A stretch of 56,898 nt of DNA from Solobacterium sp. Lineage in GTDB: Bacteria; Bacillota_I; Bacilli_A; Erysipelotrichales; Erysipelotrichaceae. Under the pieces are notes generated by a model. That model was given only the letters and a program-made list of their open reading frames with translations. It was not told where the DNA came from and searched no databases. Every line of letters begins with the position of its first letter. Position 1 is the stretch's first letter. Location: NCBI GenBank assembly GCA_017404505.1, contig JAFRCE010000025.1, forward strand, positions 1-56,898, written 5' to 3'. Below, in pieces: positions 6,424 to 15,260 of the stretch. A program made the translations under genes and the position numbers.

Positions 6424-8639
6424 ATAGTATGGACGACAATCAGATCAGCTTAAATGGCAAATTCACTTATATTCTTTTCAGAAATGAAGAGAATTTTTAT
6501 ACTGTCGCGAAGTTCCGCATCAATGACGAAAGAGAAAAAGTGATCACCGTGACAGGGAGTCTCGCGGAAGTGAATATGGATCAGCTTTACAACATTCACG
6601 GATCCTATACAGAACATCCTCGCTACGGCATGCAGTTTCGGATCGATTCCTATGAGCGGCCGCTGCCGAATGAGAGAGAAGGGATCATCCGTTATCTTTC
6701 CGGTATTCAGTTTACCGGCATCGGCAAAAAGACGGCGGAAAAGGTCGTTTCTTCCCTCGGCGAAGAGTGTCTGGCCATGATCCGGGCCGATGACGCGGTT
6801 CTTTATACCGTGCCGGGACTGAGTGAAAAACAGATCCAGGCAATCCGCGAAGGCATTCATCAGAGTGACGACGGCATGGAGGAACTCGTGCGCTTTCTCA
6901 ATGTGCACGGCATCGGCATGCGGAATCTTGTCAGACTGAACAAGGCATACGGCAAGGAAGCGCTGAATCGGCTGAAGGAGAATCCGTACCGGGTCATTCA
7001 GGAATGCGACGGTTTCGGATTCGCGACCGCGGACAAGATCGGGATGAGTCTCGGCATCAGCGCCGATGACGAAAGAAGGCTTCTGGCCATGCTGGTATCC
7101 GCCTGTTCCGATGCCTGTATGGCAAGCGGCAATTCCTATATCCGGCTGGAAGCGCTGGAAGGATACTTCGGCCGGGTTAGTGATCATGTTGAATGTGATT
7201 TTGAAGAACTGCTGAACGAGGCTGTTTTTCAGGGACAACTGATCCGGGAAGATAACCGGATCTATCCGACCGTGCAGTATGAAAGTGAACGGGAAATCGC
7301 TTCTTTTCTGGCAGCTTTTCCATATGAGGAAACGGAACCGGCTGAGGAAGACAGACTGCAGGAATGCCTTGAGCAGCTGCAGGAAGATACCGGTATCGTC
7401 TATGACGAAAAACAGATCGAAGCGATCCGGACCTTTTTTGCAAGTGACTGCATGATCGTTACCGGCGGCCCCGGCACCGGCAAGACAACCATTATCCGGG
7501 CGATGGTGCATCTGCTCAGAAAGATCTATCCGCAAGGGGAAGTCATTTTATGCGCCCCGACCGGCCGGGCTGCCAAACGGCTTTCCCAGCTCAGCGAGAC
7601 AGCCGCATCCACGATCCACTCACTGCTGCAATGGGATCTGGAAAGCAATACGTTCGGTAAAGATGATAAGGAACCGCTGATGGGTGACTTCCTGATCGTC
7701 GACGAGTTTTCCATGGTGGATGCTTTTCTGTTCAGCCATCTGCTGAAAGCCTCCCGTCATATCCGCAAGATCTGCATCATCGGTGACGAAGACCAGCTGC
7801 CGAGTGTCGGACCGGGCTGTGTGTTGCGGGATCTGATCGCTTCCGAAAGTTTTCCGCTGATCCGTCTGAACCGCATCTACCGGCAGCAGAACGGCAGCGG
7901 TGTCATCGCTCTGGCGCACGACATCAACAGCGGCACGCTGCAGGAATCCTATCCCCAGGACGTAGGGTTTTACGAATGCCGCCGGCAGGATATCCGCAGC
8001 GGGATCGTCAGCATCGTTCAGAACGCTCTTGAGAAGGGGTATTCCCTTGACGACGTGCAGGTTCTTTCGCCGATGTACAACGGCGCGGCCGGCATCGACG
8101 TGCTGAACAATACCCTGCAGGAAGTATTCAATCCGCCGGAAGAGAACAAACGGCAGATCCGCATCGGCTATACGACATTCCGGGAGGGAGACAAGATCCT
8201 GCAGCTGAAGAATCAGCCGGACGACGACGTCTACAACGGTGACATCGGGGTGCTTGAGGAAATCATCGACGCCAAGGAGTCGATTGATCACAAGACCGTC
8301 ATTGTCGTTGACTTTCAGGGAGTCTTTGTCGAATATGACCAGGAAAACTGGAACAATATCACTCTGGCATACTGCATCAGCGTGCATAAATCACAGGGTG
8401 CCGAATATCCCATCGTCATCATGCCGTTTACCTATCAGATGTCCGTCATGCTGCAGCGGAAGCTGATCTATACCGGCGTGACGAGAGCCCGCCGTTCCAT
8501 CATTCTGCTGGGTGAACTTGGCGCTTTCCGCAAGGGCATCGCCATTCTCGAAAGACACCCGAGGGAAACGACTCTGAAGAAGCGGATCCTGGAATACCGG
8601 ACGATGAAAGATCCCTTTGATCTGGAGGAAGAGGAATGA
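6420..8639 (+). CDS. recD2: RecD2-type ATP-dependent DNA helicase
   Basis: A superfamily 1B 5'-3' helicase found in bacteria outside the RecBCD complex, linked to replication-fork and repair functions. The 739-residue product has an N-terminal OB-type region, helix-hairpin-helix repeats (GIQFTGIGKKTAEKV near 100 and further copies), Walker A GGPGTGKTT at about 349-357, Walker B LIVDEF at about 424, the QLPSVGPG segment, and C-terminal motifs ISVHKSQGAEYP and YTGVTRAR. Length and order fit RecD2. It overlaps mnmA by 4 bp upstream and a membrane-protein gene by 4 bp downstream, so the three form an operon. The mnmA-recD2 pairing is common in Bacillota. Confidence 0.93.
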   Translation: MNSMDDNQISLNGKFTYILFRNEENFYTVAKFRINDEREKVITVTGSLAEVNMDQLYNIHGSYTEHPRYGMQFRIDSYERPLPNEREGIIRYLSGIQFTGIGKKTAEKVVSSLGEECLAMIRADDAVLYTVPGLSEKQIQAIREGIHQSDDGMEELVRFLNVHGIGMRNLVRLNKAYGKEALNRLKENPYRVIQECDGFGFATADKIGMSLGISADDERRLLAMLVSACSDACMASGNSYIRLEALEGYFGRVSDHVECDFEELLNEAVFQGQLIREDNRIYPTVQYESEREIASFLAAFPYEETEPAEEDRLQECLEQLQEDTGIVYDEKQIEAIRTFFASDCMIVTGGPGTGKTTIIRAMVHLLRKIYPQGEVILCAPTGRAAKRLSQLSETAASTIHSLLQWDLESNTFGKDDKEPLMGDFLIVDEFSMVDAFLFSHLLKASRHIRKICIIGDEDQLPSVGPGCVLRDLIASESFPLIRLNRIYRQQNGSGVIALAHDINSGTLQESYPQDVGFYECRRQDIRSGIVSIVQNALEKGYSLDDVQVLSPMYNGAAGIDVLNNTLQEVFNPPEENKRQIRIGYTTFREGDKILQLKNQPDDDVYNGDIGVLEEIIDAKESIDHKTVIVVDFQGVFVEYDQENWNNITLAYCISVHKSQGAEYPIVIMPFTYQMSVMLQRKLIYTGVTRARRSIILLGELGAFRKGIAILERHPRETTLKKRILEYRTMKDPFDLEEEE

Positions 8640-9280
8640 ACAACCGAGAGTTTAAAGACCTGATCATGCAGATGAACGCGTTCCGCCGCATGGATGAAAA
8701 AGAAAAGAAAGCGGACATACGCTATGCCATTCTGCTGGGTGTTCTGTTTCTGCTGCTGCCGATCCTCGGCGGCGTTCTCGCCACGGTATTACAGCACAAA
8801 CTGATCGGTGTGCTGATTGCGGTATGCTCGATAGCAGCCGGTTTCTTTGTCGGACTGCGAAAACGCCAGTCGATCTTTTCCGACTTCTGGTGTGTCAGTG
8901 AAGCCGAGATGAACGTGCAGCTGATGAAGGAAGCCACACCGGAGATTCTGGACATGCTGTATCAGGAGAAGGCGTTGTGCGCGGTAATGCCGCACAGCCG
9001 GGATTATCAGTATTTCCTCTATTGCTGGCTGATCAGCCGCGGCTTCTGGCAGAAAGATGAAAAGCATACGATCTACCTCGTCAATGGCAGGGAAGTGAAT
9101 GATCATTTCCGGCTTAATATGGACGAAAAGGCGGAAGTGCTGTGCTTCCTGCTGGATCTCAGCAAGCTTGACGAAATAAAAGAAGACCGTCTTAAGCGGG
9201 AGATGATCATATTGAAGATCGGTTTCTTCCAGGACATGATCGAATATTTCAATCAAGAAAAAAAACAAGGTTCGAAATGA
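8636..9280 (+). CDS. Uncharacterised protein with two transmembrane helices, coupled to recD2
   Basis: A 214-residue product that I do not recognise. It has a charged N-terminus (1-28), two membrane helices (about 29-50 and 55-74) separated by a short loop, and a soluble, mostly helical C-terminal domain of about 135 residues containing Cys and aromatic clusters (FLYCWLISRGFW). Both ends should face the cytoplasm, given the Arg/Lys residues flanking the helices (FVGLRKRQ). The start overlaps the recD2 stop as ATGA, so translation is coupled. A terminator covers its last codons. Nothing in the sequence indicates a DNA-related role beyond the operon position. Confidence 0.75.
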   Translation: MNNREFKDLIMQMNAFRRMDEKEKKADIRYAILLGVLFLLLPILGGVLATVLQHKLIGVLIAVCSIAAGFFVGLRKRQSIFSDFWCVSEAEMNVQLMKEATPEILDMLYQEKALCAVMPHSRDYQYFLYCWLISRGFWQKDEKHTIYLVNGREVNDHFRLNMDEKAEVLCFLLDLSKLDEIKEDRLKREMIILKIGFFQDMIEYFNQEKKQGSK

Positions 9281-9286
9281 ACCTTG
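9266..9286. terminator. Bidirectional terminator
   Basis: CAAGGTTC (9266-9273) and GAACCTTG (9279-9286) form an 8-bp stem with a 5-base loop. An A run on the plus side supplies the U tract on the minus strand, so it is strongest for the ABC transporter operon. The T tract on the plus strand is interrupted. Confidence 0.75.
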
Positions 9287-9289
9287 TCT

Positions 9290-10096
9290 TTATTTGGAAA
9301 GCAGTGACTGATCGTCGGCGAACTCTTCGCCGCTGGCCTCTTCGAATTTATGCATGAGGTCATCCACGGTCAGTTTTTGTTTTTCTTCGCCGGCTACGTC
9401 CAGCAGGATGCGGCCTTCGTACATCATGATCAGCCGGTTGCCGGTCGCGATGGCATCACGCATGTTGTGAGTTACCATCAGGGCGGTCAGGTGATCGCGT
9501 TCGACGATTTCCCTGGTCAGACCGAGAACCTTCTTGGCGGTCTGCGGATCCAGCGCGGCTGTGTGTTCGTCCAGCAGCAGAAGTTTCGGTTTCTGAATGG
9601 AAGCCATCAGCAGGGTAAGCGCCTGCCGCTGGCCGCCGGACAGAAGTCCGACCTTCTGGGTCAACCGGTCTTCAAGACCAAGATTCAGAGTCTTCAGCTG
9701 TTCATGGTACTTTTCCCGTTCGCTTTTGGAAATGTGCCATTTCAGCGTGCGCTTTTTACCGCGTCTTGCCGCCAGGGCGAGATTCTCGTCGATCTGCATG
9801 GTTGGCGCGGTGCCCATCATCGGATCCTGGAAAACACGTCCGATCAGATGTGCGCGCTGGAAATCCGCCATACCGGTGACGTTTTCGTCACCGATGATAA
9901 TGGAACCGGTATCGACCGGCCAGACACCGGCGATGGCATTCAGAAGGGTGGATTTACCGGCACCGTTGCCGCCGATGACGGTAATGAAGTCACCTTCCTC
10001 CATGTGCAGTGTAATGTCCCTCAGGGCGATCTTTTCGTTGATCGTGCCGGGATTGAAGGTTTTGGAAATATGATCGACTTTCAGCATTTCGGACAT
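9290..10096 (-). CDS. ABC transporter ATP-binding protein (TrpXYZ-type importer)
   Basis: ATPase of an importer with the adjacent permease and lipoprotein. The 268-residue product has Walker A GGNGAGKST (42-50), a Q-loop (Q90), the LSGGQ signature (152-156), Walker B LLLLDEH (172-178) and the switch His in VTHNMRD. It belongs to the group paired with BPD_transp_2-like permeases and PF04392-type binding proteins. In streptococci such systems are named TrpXYZ for tryptophan, but related systems serve other ligands, so the substrate is open. AGGAGG precedes the ATG. It begins one base after the permease stop. Confidence 0.88.
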   Translation of the reverse strand: MSEMLKVDHISKTFNPGTINEKIALRDITLHMEEGDFITVIGGNGAGKSTLLNAIAGVWPVDTGSIIIGDENVTGMADFQRAHLIGRVFQDPMMGTAPTMQIDENLALAARRGKKRTLKWHISKSEREKYHEQLKTLNLGLEDRLTQKVGLLSGGQRQALTLLMASIQKPKLLLLDEHTAALDPQTAKKVLGLTREIVERDHLTALMVTHNMRDAIATGNRLIMMYEGRILLDVAGEEKQKLTVDDLMHKFEEASGEEFADDQSLLSK

Positions 10097-10097
10097 A

Positions 10098-11069
10098 TTA
10101 CTTTACCTCCTGCGGTTTCACGGAATTCTTGCCGGCTTTGCGGAACGACGTCTTGGCATGCTGCTGAAGATTCGGCACAGCCAGGAAAACAGCGACGATG
10201 ATCGCGGTGAACAGTCTCAGCAGATTGCTGTTAAGCTTGAGCCAGAGAACGAGAACAACAACCAGATAGTAGATAATGCCGCCAACGACGACAAAGCTCA
10301 GTTTGCCGGCAAAGTTCAGATGTTTGCCAAGCAGGGCGTCACCGATGACTTCACCGATAATCACGGCAGCCAGACCGATGACGATGGCACCGCGGCCCAT
10401 GTTGATATCAGCGAAACCCTGATACTGTGCCATCAGACCGCCGGAGAAGGCAACGATCGCATTCGAAACTGCCAGACCCAGGACTTTCATCACGTCGATG
10501 TTGATACCCTGAGCTTTCGACATTTCCGGATTGCAGCCGGTCGCACGCATTGAGGAACCGATTTCCGTTCCGAAGAACCAGTACATCAGGGCAATCAGGA
10601 CAGCTGCGATCAGAACGCCGGTAATCAGCGCCATCGGTATATTGCGTGAGGTGATCGCCATCTGATACTTGTCAACGCTGATCGCCTTGTTGGCAGTGAA
10701 GCCCATGATAGCGAGGTTTACCGAATACAGAGCGAACTGGGTCAGTATACCGGACAGTATGGAAGGAATTCCGAGTTTGGTATGCAGCAGGCCGGTGACT
10801 GTGCCGGCAACCATACCGGCCAGAAAGGCGATGAACATCGCAGCCCATGGATTCCATCCTGCCAGCAGCAGCATGACTGTCACGGCGCCGCCGGTCGTGA
10901 AGGTGCCGTCGACCGACAGGTCGGCAACATCGAGAAGCCGGAATGTAATATACAGACCAAGGGCCATGATGCCCCAGATGATTCCCTGGGCGATGCCGGA
11001 AGGCATACTGCCGAGCAGGGAACCAAAGTTCAGGTCCAGGTTAATGGTCAATGAAATAAGTGGATTCAT
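10098..11069 (-). CDS. ABC transporter permease (TrpXYZ-type importer)
   Basis: Membrane subunit of the importer. The 323-residue product is highly hydrophobic with about eight to nine predicted helices and several Gly-rich turns (GGAVTVMLLLAG, AFLAGMVAGTVTG), like the branched-chain and sugar type permease family. A Cys-Asn motif (RATGCNPEMSKAQGI) resembles the cytoplasmic coupling loop of this family. The start has GGAGGAG upstream. It has its own promoter behind a terminator that follows the binding-protein gene, so permease and ATPase can be made separately from the binding protein. Confidence 0.88.
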   Translation of the reverse strand: MNPLISLTINLDLNFGSLLGSMPSGIAQGIIWGIMALGLYITFRLLDVADLSVDGTFTTGGAVTVMLLLAGWNPWAAMFIAFLAGMVAGTVTGLLHTKLGIPSILSGILTQFALYSVNLAIMGFTANKAISVDKYQMAITSRNIPMALITGVLIAAVLIALMYWFFGTEIGSSMRATGCNPEMSKAQGINIDVMKVLGLAVSNAIVAFSGGLMAQYQGFADINMGRGAIVIGLAAVIIGEVIGDALLGKHLNFAGKLSFVVVGGIIYYLVVVLVLWLKLNSNLLRLFTAIIVAVFLAVPNLQQHAKTSFRKAGKNSVKPQEVK

Positions 11070-11115
11070 ATTGTCTCCTCCGGATCGTAGTTTCTGAAGC
11101 TTTGATATGTTCGAG

Positions 11116-11144
11116 ATTATATCACAGCCAGGATGTTCTTAGAA
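11116..11144 (-). promoter_or_regulatory. Internal promoter before the permease gene
   Basis: On the minus strand TGaTATAAT (the -10 is the complement of 11116-11121) with a weak TTCTAA -35 at 17 bases. It lies directly after the terminator that follows the binding-protein gene. Confidence 0.5.
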
Positions 11145-11146
11145 GT

Positions 11147-11172
11147 GAAAAAGGTGCTCTTGCAAGCACCTT
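11147..11172 (-). terminator. Terminator or attenuator between binding protein and permease
   Basis: AAGGTGCT (11151-11158) pairs with AGCACCTT (11165-11172). On the minus strand it is followed by a short U tract. It probably sets a higher level of binding protein than of membrane complex. Confidence 0.7.
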
Positions 11173-11189
11173 TGAAATTGACGCTGTTG

Positions 11190-12170
11190 TTATTCGATCG
11201 GCTCGTATCCGTCCGGGATCTTGATGCCGAGTTCCTTGCAGCGTTCGACATCATATTTCTTGACCGGGTTCTGGAAGTATTCGATCGGCATATCTGAAAT
11301 GCTTTCGCCTTTCAGAATACGCACAGCCATCTCACCAGTGGTTCTGCCGAGATCATAGTAGTTGATGGAAAGGGTGGCGATGCCGCAGCCTTTTGTGATG
11401 CCTTCTTCACCGCAGATGATCGGAATGCCGGCCGGCTGGGCCACATTGTTGATTGCTTCGGTGCAGGAAGCGGCTGTGTTGTCAGTCGGAATATACAGGG
11501 CGTCATTTTCTGTGACAGCCTGCTGGGTTACAGCGGCGACGTCGTTTGTATCAGTGAAGCGGTATACGGTAACCGTTTTGCCTGCCTTTTCCAGTTCTGC
11601 CTTGACGACTTCTGCCTGATAAACAGAGTTCGCTTCGGCGTTGCAGTAGAGAATGCCGATCTTCTTGGCGTCCGGAAGCAGTTCGTCGAACATGGCGGCC
11701 TGCTGATCAAGCGGTGCCAGATCGGATGTGCCGGAGATGTTGCCGCCGACAGTGCCGTTGAAATCCGTGAGATCAAGAGCTACACCGTATTCGGTAATCG
11801 ATGTGCCGAGGATCGGGATTTCATTTGTTGCGGAAGCGGCAGCCTGCAGGGCAGGTGTTGCGTTTGCCATGATCAGGTCAACCTTTTCGTTGACGAAGGT
11901 GCTGGCGATGGTGACACATGTCGTGGAATCACCGGCAGCTTCCTGATAATGGATCTCGATACCGTCGCCGAATTCAGCTTCCAGTACTTCGCGGAAACCG
12001 CGGGTCGCTTCATCCAGAGCCGGATGAGCTACCAGCTGGACAATACCGACGGAAATCTTATCAGATTCTGGCTCGCCGGAAGGTTCTGTGCCAGCAGATC
12101 CACCGGTTGAGCATCCTGCCAGAGTGAGACACAGTATGGAGGCCAACAGGGAAGATGTGGTCTTTTTCAT
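11190..12170 (-). CDS. ABC transporter substrate-binding lipoprotein (PF04392 type)
   Basis: Captures the ligand outside the cell for the permease and ATPase encoded next. The 326-residue product starts at 12170 with AGGAGG nine bases upstream; the frame extends 9 codons further back without a signal. It has a lipoprotein signal ending in the lipobox LAGC, a Gly/Ser/Glu-rich linker, then the two-lobe periplasmic-binding fold typical of the TrpX-like family (KISVGIVQLVAHPALDE, then IMANATPALQAAAS, PIICGEEG and TTGEMAVRIL). The ligand pocket cannot be assigned from sequence. No T-box lies upstream, so tRNA control is not evident. Paired ATGAAAA/TTTTCAT repeats precede its promoter. Confidence 0.88.
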   Translation of the reverse strand: MKKTTSSLLASILCLTLAGCSTGGSAGTEPSGEPESDKISVGIVQLVAHPALDEATRGFREVLEAEFGDGIEIHYQEAAGDSTTCVTIASTFVNEKVDLIMANATPALQAAASATNEIPILGTSITEYGVALDLTDFNGTVGGNISGTSDLAPLDQQAAMFDELLPDAKKIGILYCNAEANSVYQAEVVKAELEKAGKTVTVYRFTDTNDVAAVTQQAVTENDALYIPTDNTAASCTEAINNVAQPAGIPIICGEEGITKGCGIATLSINYYDLGRTTGEMAVRILKGESISDMPIEYFQNPVKKYDVERCKELGIKIPDGYEPIE

Positions 12171-12201
12171 TTTTCTTTCCTCCTGAAAATAGAACAAATA
12201 G

Positions 12202-12230
12202 ATTATATTTCATCGTATTTTCACAGTCAA
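12202..12230 (-). promoter_or_regulatory. Promoter of the TrpX-like binding-protein gene
   Basis: On the minus strand TTGACT (12225-12230) and TATAAT (12202-12207) are separated by exactly 17 bases. Confidence 0.75.
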
Positions 12231-12238
12231 TGCGTTCT

Positions 12239-12267
12239 TTTTCATTATAATATGAAAATGTTTTCAT
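12239..12267. repeat. Triple half-site repeat TTTTCAT / ATGAAAA / TTTTCAT
   Basis: TTTTCAT (12239-12245), ATGAAAA (12252-12258) and TTTTCAT (12261-12267) form two overlapping perfect inverted repeats with 6- and 2-base spacers. They sit just upstream of the minus-strand -35 and 10 bases upstream of the alaS -35, so a protein bound here could act on either gene. Confidence 0.55.
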
Positions 12268-12276
12268 AAATTCGTT

Positions 12277-12305
12277 TTGTCCTTGCCACTGCCATGTGTT
12301 ATTAT
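12277..12305 (+). promoter_or_regulatory. Promoter of the alaS T-box transcript
   Basis: TTGTCC (12277-12282) and TATTAT (12300-12305) with a 17-base spacer, immediately before the T-box. Confidence 0.65.
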
Positions 12306-12311
12306 AGTTAA

Positions 12312-12522
12312 GAAATTTATGACGGAGAGTAAGTAAGTCATTGGGAAACGCAAGAGAGAAGGCGGCCGGTGCGAGCCTTTGTGGAAGAATGACTGAAGCT
12401 GTCTCCAGCAGAGCGCTTAATCAGCGACGCGAACCGGCGTTATGGGAAATTAAGGTGCACATTTTCATGTGAACCAGGATGGTACCGCGAGAGATCGTTC
12501 CTGGATGTGAAAATGTTTTTTT
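12312..12522 (+). promoter_or_regulatory. T-box leader of alaS (tRNA-Ala sensing)
   Basis: The core AGGATGGTACCGCGA is at about 12476-12490. In stem I, GAA is followed by the specifier GCT at 12398-12400, matching an Ala codon. The terminator pairs ACATTTTCA (12459-12467) plus CCAGGA with TCCTGG plus TGAAAATGT (12508-12516), then a run of seven T. The T-box core lies in the loop side, so antiterminator and terminator are mutually exclusive. Confidence 0.9.
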
Positions 12523-12545
12523 ATTGAACTAGGAGGATATGTTCT

Positions 12546-15185
12546 ATGGCAAACAAACAGCTGAGCGGCAATGAGATCAGACAGATGTTCCTTGACTTCT
12601 GGAAGACAAAAGGCTGCATGATCGAACCGGGTGCCAGTCTGATTCCGCATGATGATCCGACACTGCTGTGGATCAATGCCGGTGTATCGGCCCTGAAGAA
12701 GTATTTTGACGGCACGGAGAAGCCGGCCTGCAACCGGATCGCCAACGCGCAGAAATCGATCCGTACCAACGATATCGAGAATGTCGGCAAGACAGCGAGA
12801 CATCATACGTTCTTTGAAATGCTCGGTAACTTCTCGATCGGTGATTATTTTAAAGAAGAGGCGATTACCTGGGCCTGGGAATTCCTGACCAGTCCGGAAT
12901 GGATCGGCTTTGACAGAGAGAAGCTCTATGTCACGGTTTATCCGGATGACGATGTCGCCATGCAGACATGGATCAAAGTCGGCATGATTCCGGAACATAT
13001 CCGCAAGACAGCCGACAACTTCTGGGAAATCGGCCGCGGTCCGGGCGGACCGGACACCGAACTGTTCTATGACCGCGGTGAAAAATACGATCCCCAGCAT
13101 TTAGGTGAAAAACTGTTCTTTGAAGATATTGAAAACGACCGTTATATCGAAGTCTGGAATATCGTCTTCTCGCAGTATGACTGCCGTCCGGGCGAAATCC
13201 CGCGCAGTGAATACAAGGAACTGCCGCAGAAGAACATCGATACCGGTATGGGTCTGGAACGTCTGACCTGCCTGATCCAGGACGGTGAAACCAACTTTGA
13301 CACCGATCTGTTCCTGCCGGTCATCCACGCAACCGAAAAGATGGCGGTTCACAGCTATGACGAACCGGAATACAAGATGGCATACCGGGTCATCGCCGAC
13401 CATATCAGAACCGTGACATTCGCGATCGCTGATGGTGCCATGTTCGCCAATGCCGGCCGCGGCTATGTCCTGAGACGTGTTCTGCGCCGGGCGGTCCGTT
13501 ATGGCATCAAGCTTGGTATCAAAGGCGCCTTCATGTACAGACTGGTCAAGATCGTTGCGGACAACATGGAAGCTTATTATCCGTATCTGCAGGATAAGGT
13601 TTCCCTGATCGAACGTCTCGTCAAGACCGAGGAAGAATCCTTCCACAAGACACTGGCCAATGGTGAAAACCTGCTCAATGACGCGCTGAAGTCTCATGAG
13701 GATACAAAAGTCCTGCCGGGTGAAGTCGTCTTCAAGCTGTATGACACATACGGATTCCCGAAAGAACTGACGGTTGAAATCGCCGGTGACGCCGGTTATG
13801 AAGTTGATCTTGCCGGGTTCGACAAAGAAATGGCTGCCCAGAGAAAACGCGCGCAGGATGCCCGCGGCGATCAGCAGTCCATGCACGGCCAGTCCGCTGA
13901 CCTGATGGATTTCGTCGAAGAATCCGTCTTCACCGGTTATACTGACACACACTGCAAGGGTAAAGTCATCGGTCTCTTCCGCAACGGCGTCAAGGTGGAC
14001 GAGCTGGAAGACGAGGGTGATGTCATCCTCGATCAGACATGTTTCTACGCGGAAAGCGGCGGCCAGTGCGCAGATACGGGTAAACTGTGGAGCGATACGT
14101 TCCGGGCGGATGTGACAGATGTCAGAAAAGCACCGCACCAGCAGCCGATGCATCATATTCAGAATGTCGAAGGCACTCTGAAAACCGGCGACATCCTCGA
14201 AGGCGAATATGACCTGGCGGCCAGGACCCGCACCCGTGCGAACCATTCCTCCCTGCATCTTCTGCAGGCTGCCCTGAAACAGGTACTGGGAAGCCATGTC
14301 GCCCAGGCCGGTTCCTTCAACGGACCGGATTACGGACGTTTCGACTTTACCCATTATGAGAAGCCGACCGCCGAGCAGCTGAAGGAAGTGGAGCGCATCG
14401 TCAACGAAAAGATCACCGCCGCGATTCCCGTCACGACCGACGTCATGAGTCTCGACGATGCCAAAAAGACAGGCGCGACCGCGCTGTTCGATGAAAAATA
14501 CGGCGACACCGTCAGAGTCGTTTCGATGAGTGATTTCTCCAAGGAATTCTGCGGCGGCACGCACGTGTCCAATACAGCCGAACTCGGCTCCTTCAAAATC
14601 CTTTCCGAGGAATCGATCGGTTCCGGCATCCGCCGTATCACCAGCGTTACGAAGATGAAGTCCTATGACGAATTCAAAGCGGCTGAGAATTATCTGGAAG
14701 AAACAGCTGCCATGCTGAAGATGAATTCTTCTGTCGGTCTGAAGGAAAGACTCGAACAGCTGATCAATGAGAACGCGGCTCTTAAGAAGGAAGTCGCTCT
14801 CCAGCATGAAAAGGCGATGGCAATGGAAGCCCAGTCACTTGCCTCCGGTGCTGAAACCTACGGCGACACGCAGGCGCTGATCCTGAAACTGAAGGACAAG
14901 GACAGCGGCTCTCTGAAGGCCTACGCGGAAAAACTGCGCAACGATCTGCAGAACGGTTTTGTCTTCATCTCCAATGAAGCAAACGGCAAAGTCACATTTG
15001 TCTGCGCTTCTTCCAAAGAAGCGATCGCCAAAGGCCTCAAAGCCGGCGACATCGTCAAGAAGGCTGCCCAGATCACCGGCGGCAACGGCGGCGGCCGTCC
15101 TGATATGGCCCAGGCCGGCGGCCGTGACGCGAGCCGTATCGACGACGCTCTGCAGTCTGTCAGAGACACGCTTGCCAGCCTCTGA
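12546..15185 (+). CDS. alaS: Alanine-tRNA ligase
   Basis: Charges tRNA(Ala) and edits Ser and Gly mischarging. The 879-residue product has the class II catalytic core at the N-terminus (NEIRQMFLDFW, then RTNDIENVGKTARHHTFFEM), the editing-domain zinc motifs HSSLH (567-571) and CGGTH (669-673), and a C-terminal DHHA1-type domain ending in GGGRPDMAQAGG. Length is normal. AGGAGG lies upstream of the ATG. It is controlled by the T-box just before it and followed by its own terminator, so the ireB operon downstream is separate. Confidence 0.97.
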   Translation: MANKQLSGNEIRQMFLDFWKTKGCMIEPGASLIPHDDPTLLWINAGVSALKKYFDGTEKPACNRIANAQKSIRTNDIENVGKTARHHTFFEMLGNFSIGDYFKEEAITWAWEFLTSPEWIGFDREKLYVTVYPDDDVAMQTWIKVGMIPEHIRKTADNFWEIGRGPGGPDTELFYDRGEKYDPQHLGEKLFFEDIENDRYIEVWNIVFSQYDCRPGEIPRSEYKELPQKNIDTGMGLERLTCLIQDGETNFDTDLFLPVIHATEKMAVHSYDEPEYKMAYRVIADHIRTVTFAIADGAMFANAGRGYVLRRVLRRAVRYGIKLGIKGAFMYRLVKIVADNMEAYYPYLQDKVSLIERLVKTEEESFHKTLANGENLLNDALKSHEDTKVLPGEVVFKLYDTYGFPKELTVEIAGDAGYEVDLAGFDKEMAAQRKRAQDARGDQQSMHGQSADLMDFVEESVFTGYTDTHCKGKVIGLFRNGVKVDELEDEGDVILDQTCFYAESGGQCADTGKLWSDTFRADVTDVRKAPHQQPMHHIQNVEGTLKTGDILEGEYDLAARTRTRANHSSLHLLQAALKQVLGSHVAQAGSFNGPDYGRFDFTHYEKPTAEQLKEVERIVNEKITAAIPVTTDVMSLDDAKKTGATALFDEKYGDTVRVVSMSDFSKEFCGGTHVSNTAELGSFKILSEESIGSGIRRITSVTKMKSYDEFKAAENYLEETAAMLKMNSSVGLKERLEQLINENAALKKEVALQHEKAMAMEAQSLASGAETYGDTQALILKLKDKDSGSLKAYAEKLRNDLQNGFVFISNEANGKVTFVCASSKEAIAKGLKAGDIVKKAAQITGGNGGGRPDMAQAGGRDASRIDDALQSVRDTLASL

Positions 15186-15208
15186 GTCTGCCTTTCACGA
15201 AAATATAC

Positions 15209-15250
15209 CGGTATGGATATCTGCTGAAGGGATGTCCATACCGTTTTTTA
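15209..15250 (+). terminator. Terminator of alaS
   Basis: CGGTATGGA (15209-15217) pairs with TCCATACCG (15235-15243), followed by six T. Confidence 0.88.
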
Positions 15251-15260
15251 TTAAAAATGA

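Noticed and set aside
12171..12300. Tryptophan T-box in front of the TrpX-like importer
   Set aside because: No GGGTGGNACCGCG core on the minus strand; only the alaS T-box on the plus strand is present here.
13101..14807. 568-codon open frame antisense to alaS
   Set aside because: It lies wholly within a certain gene, has no ribosome binding site, and its translation resembles no family; it is the shadow of codon bias in alaS.
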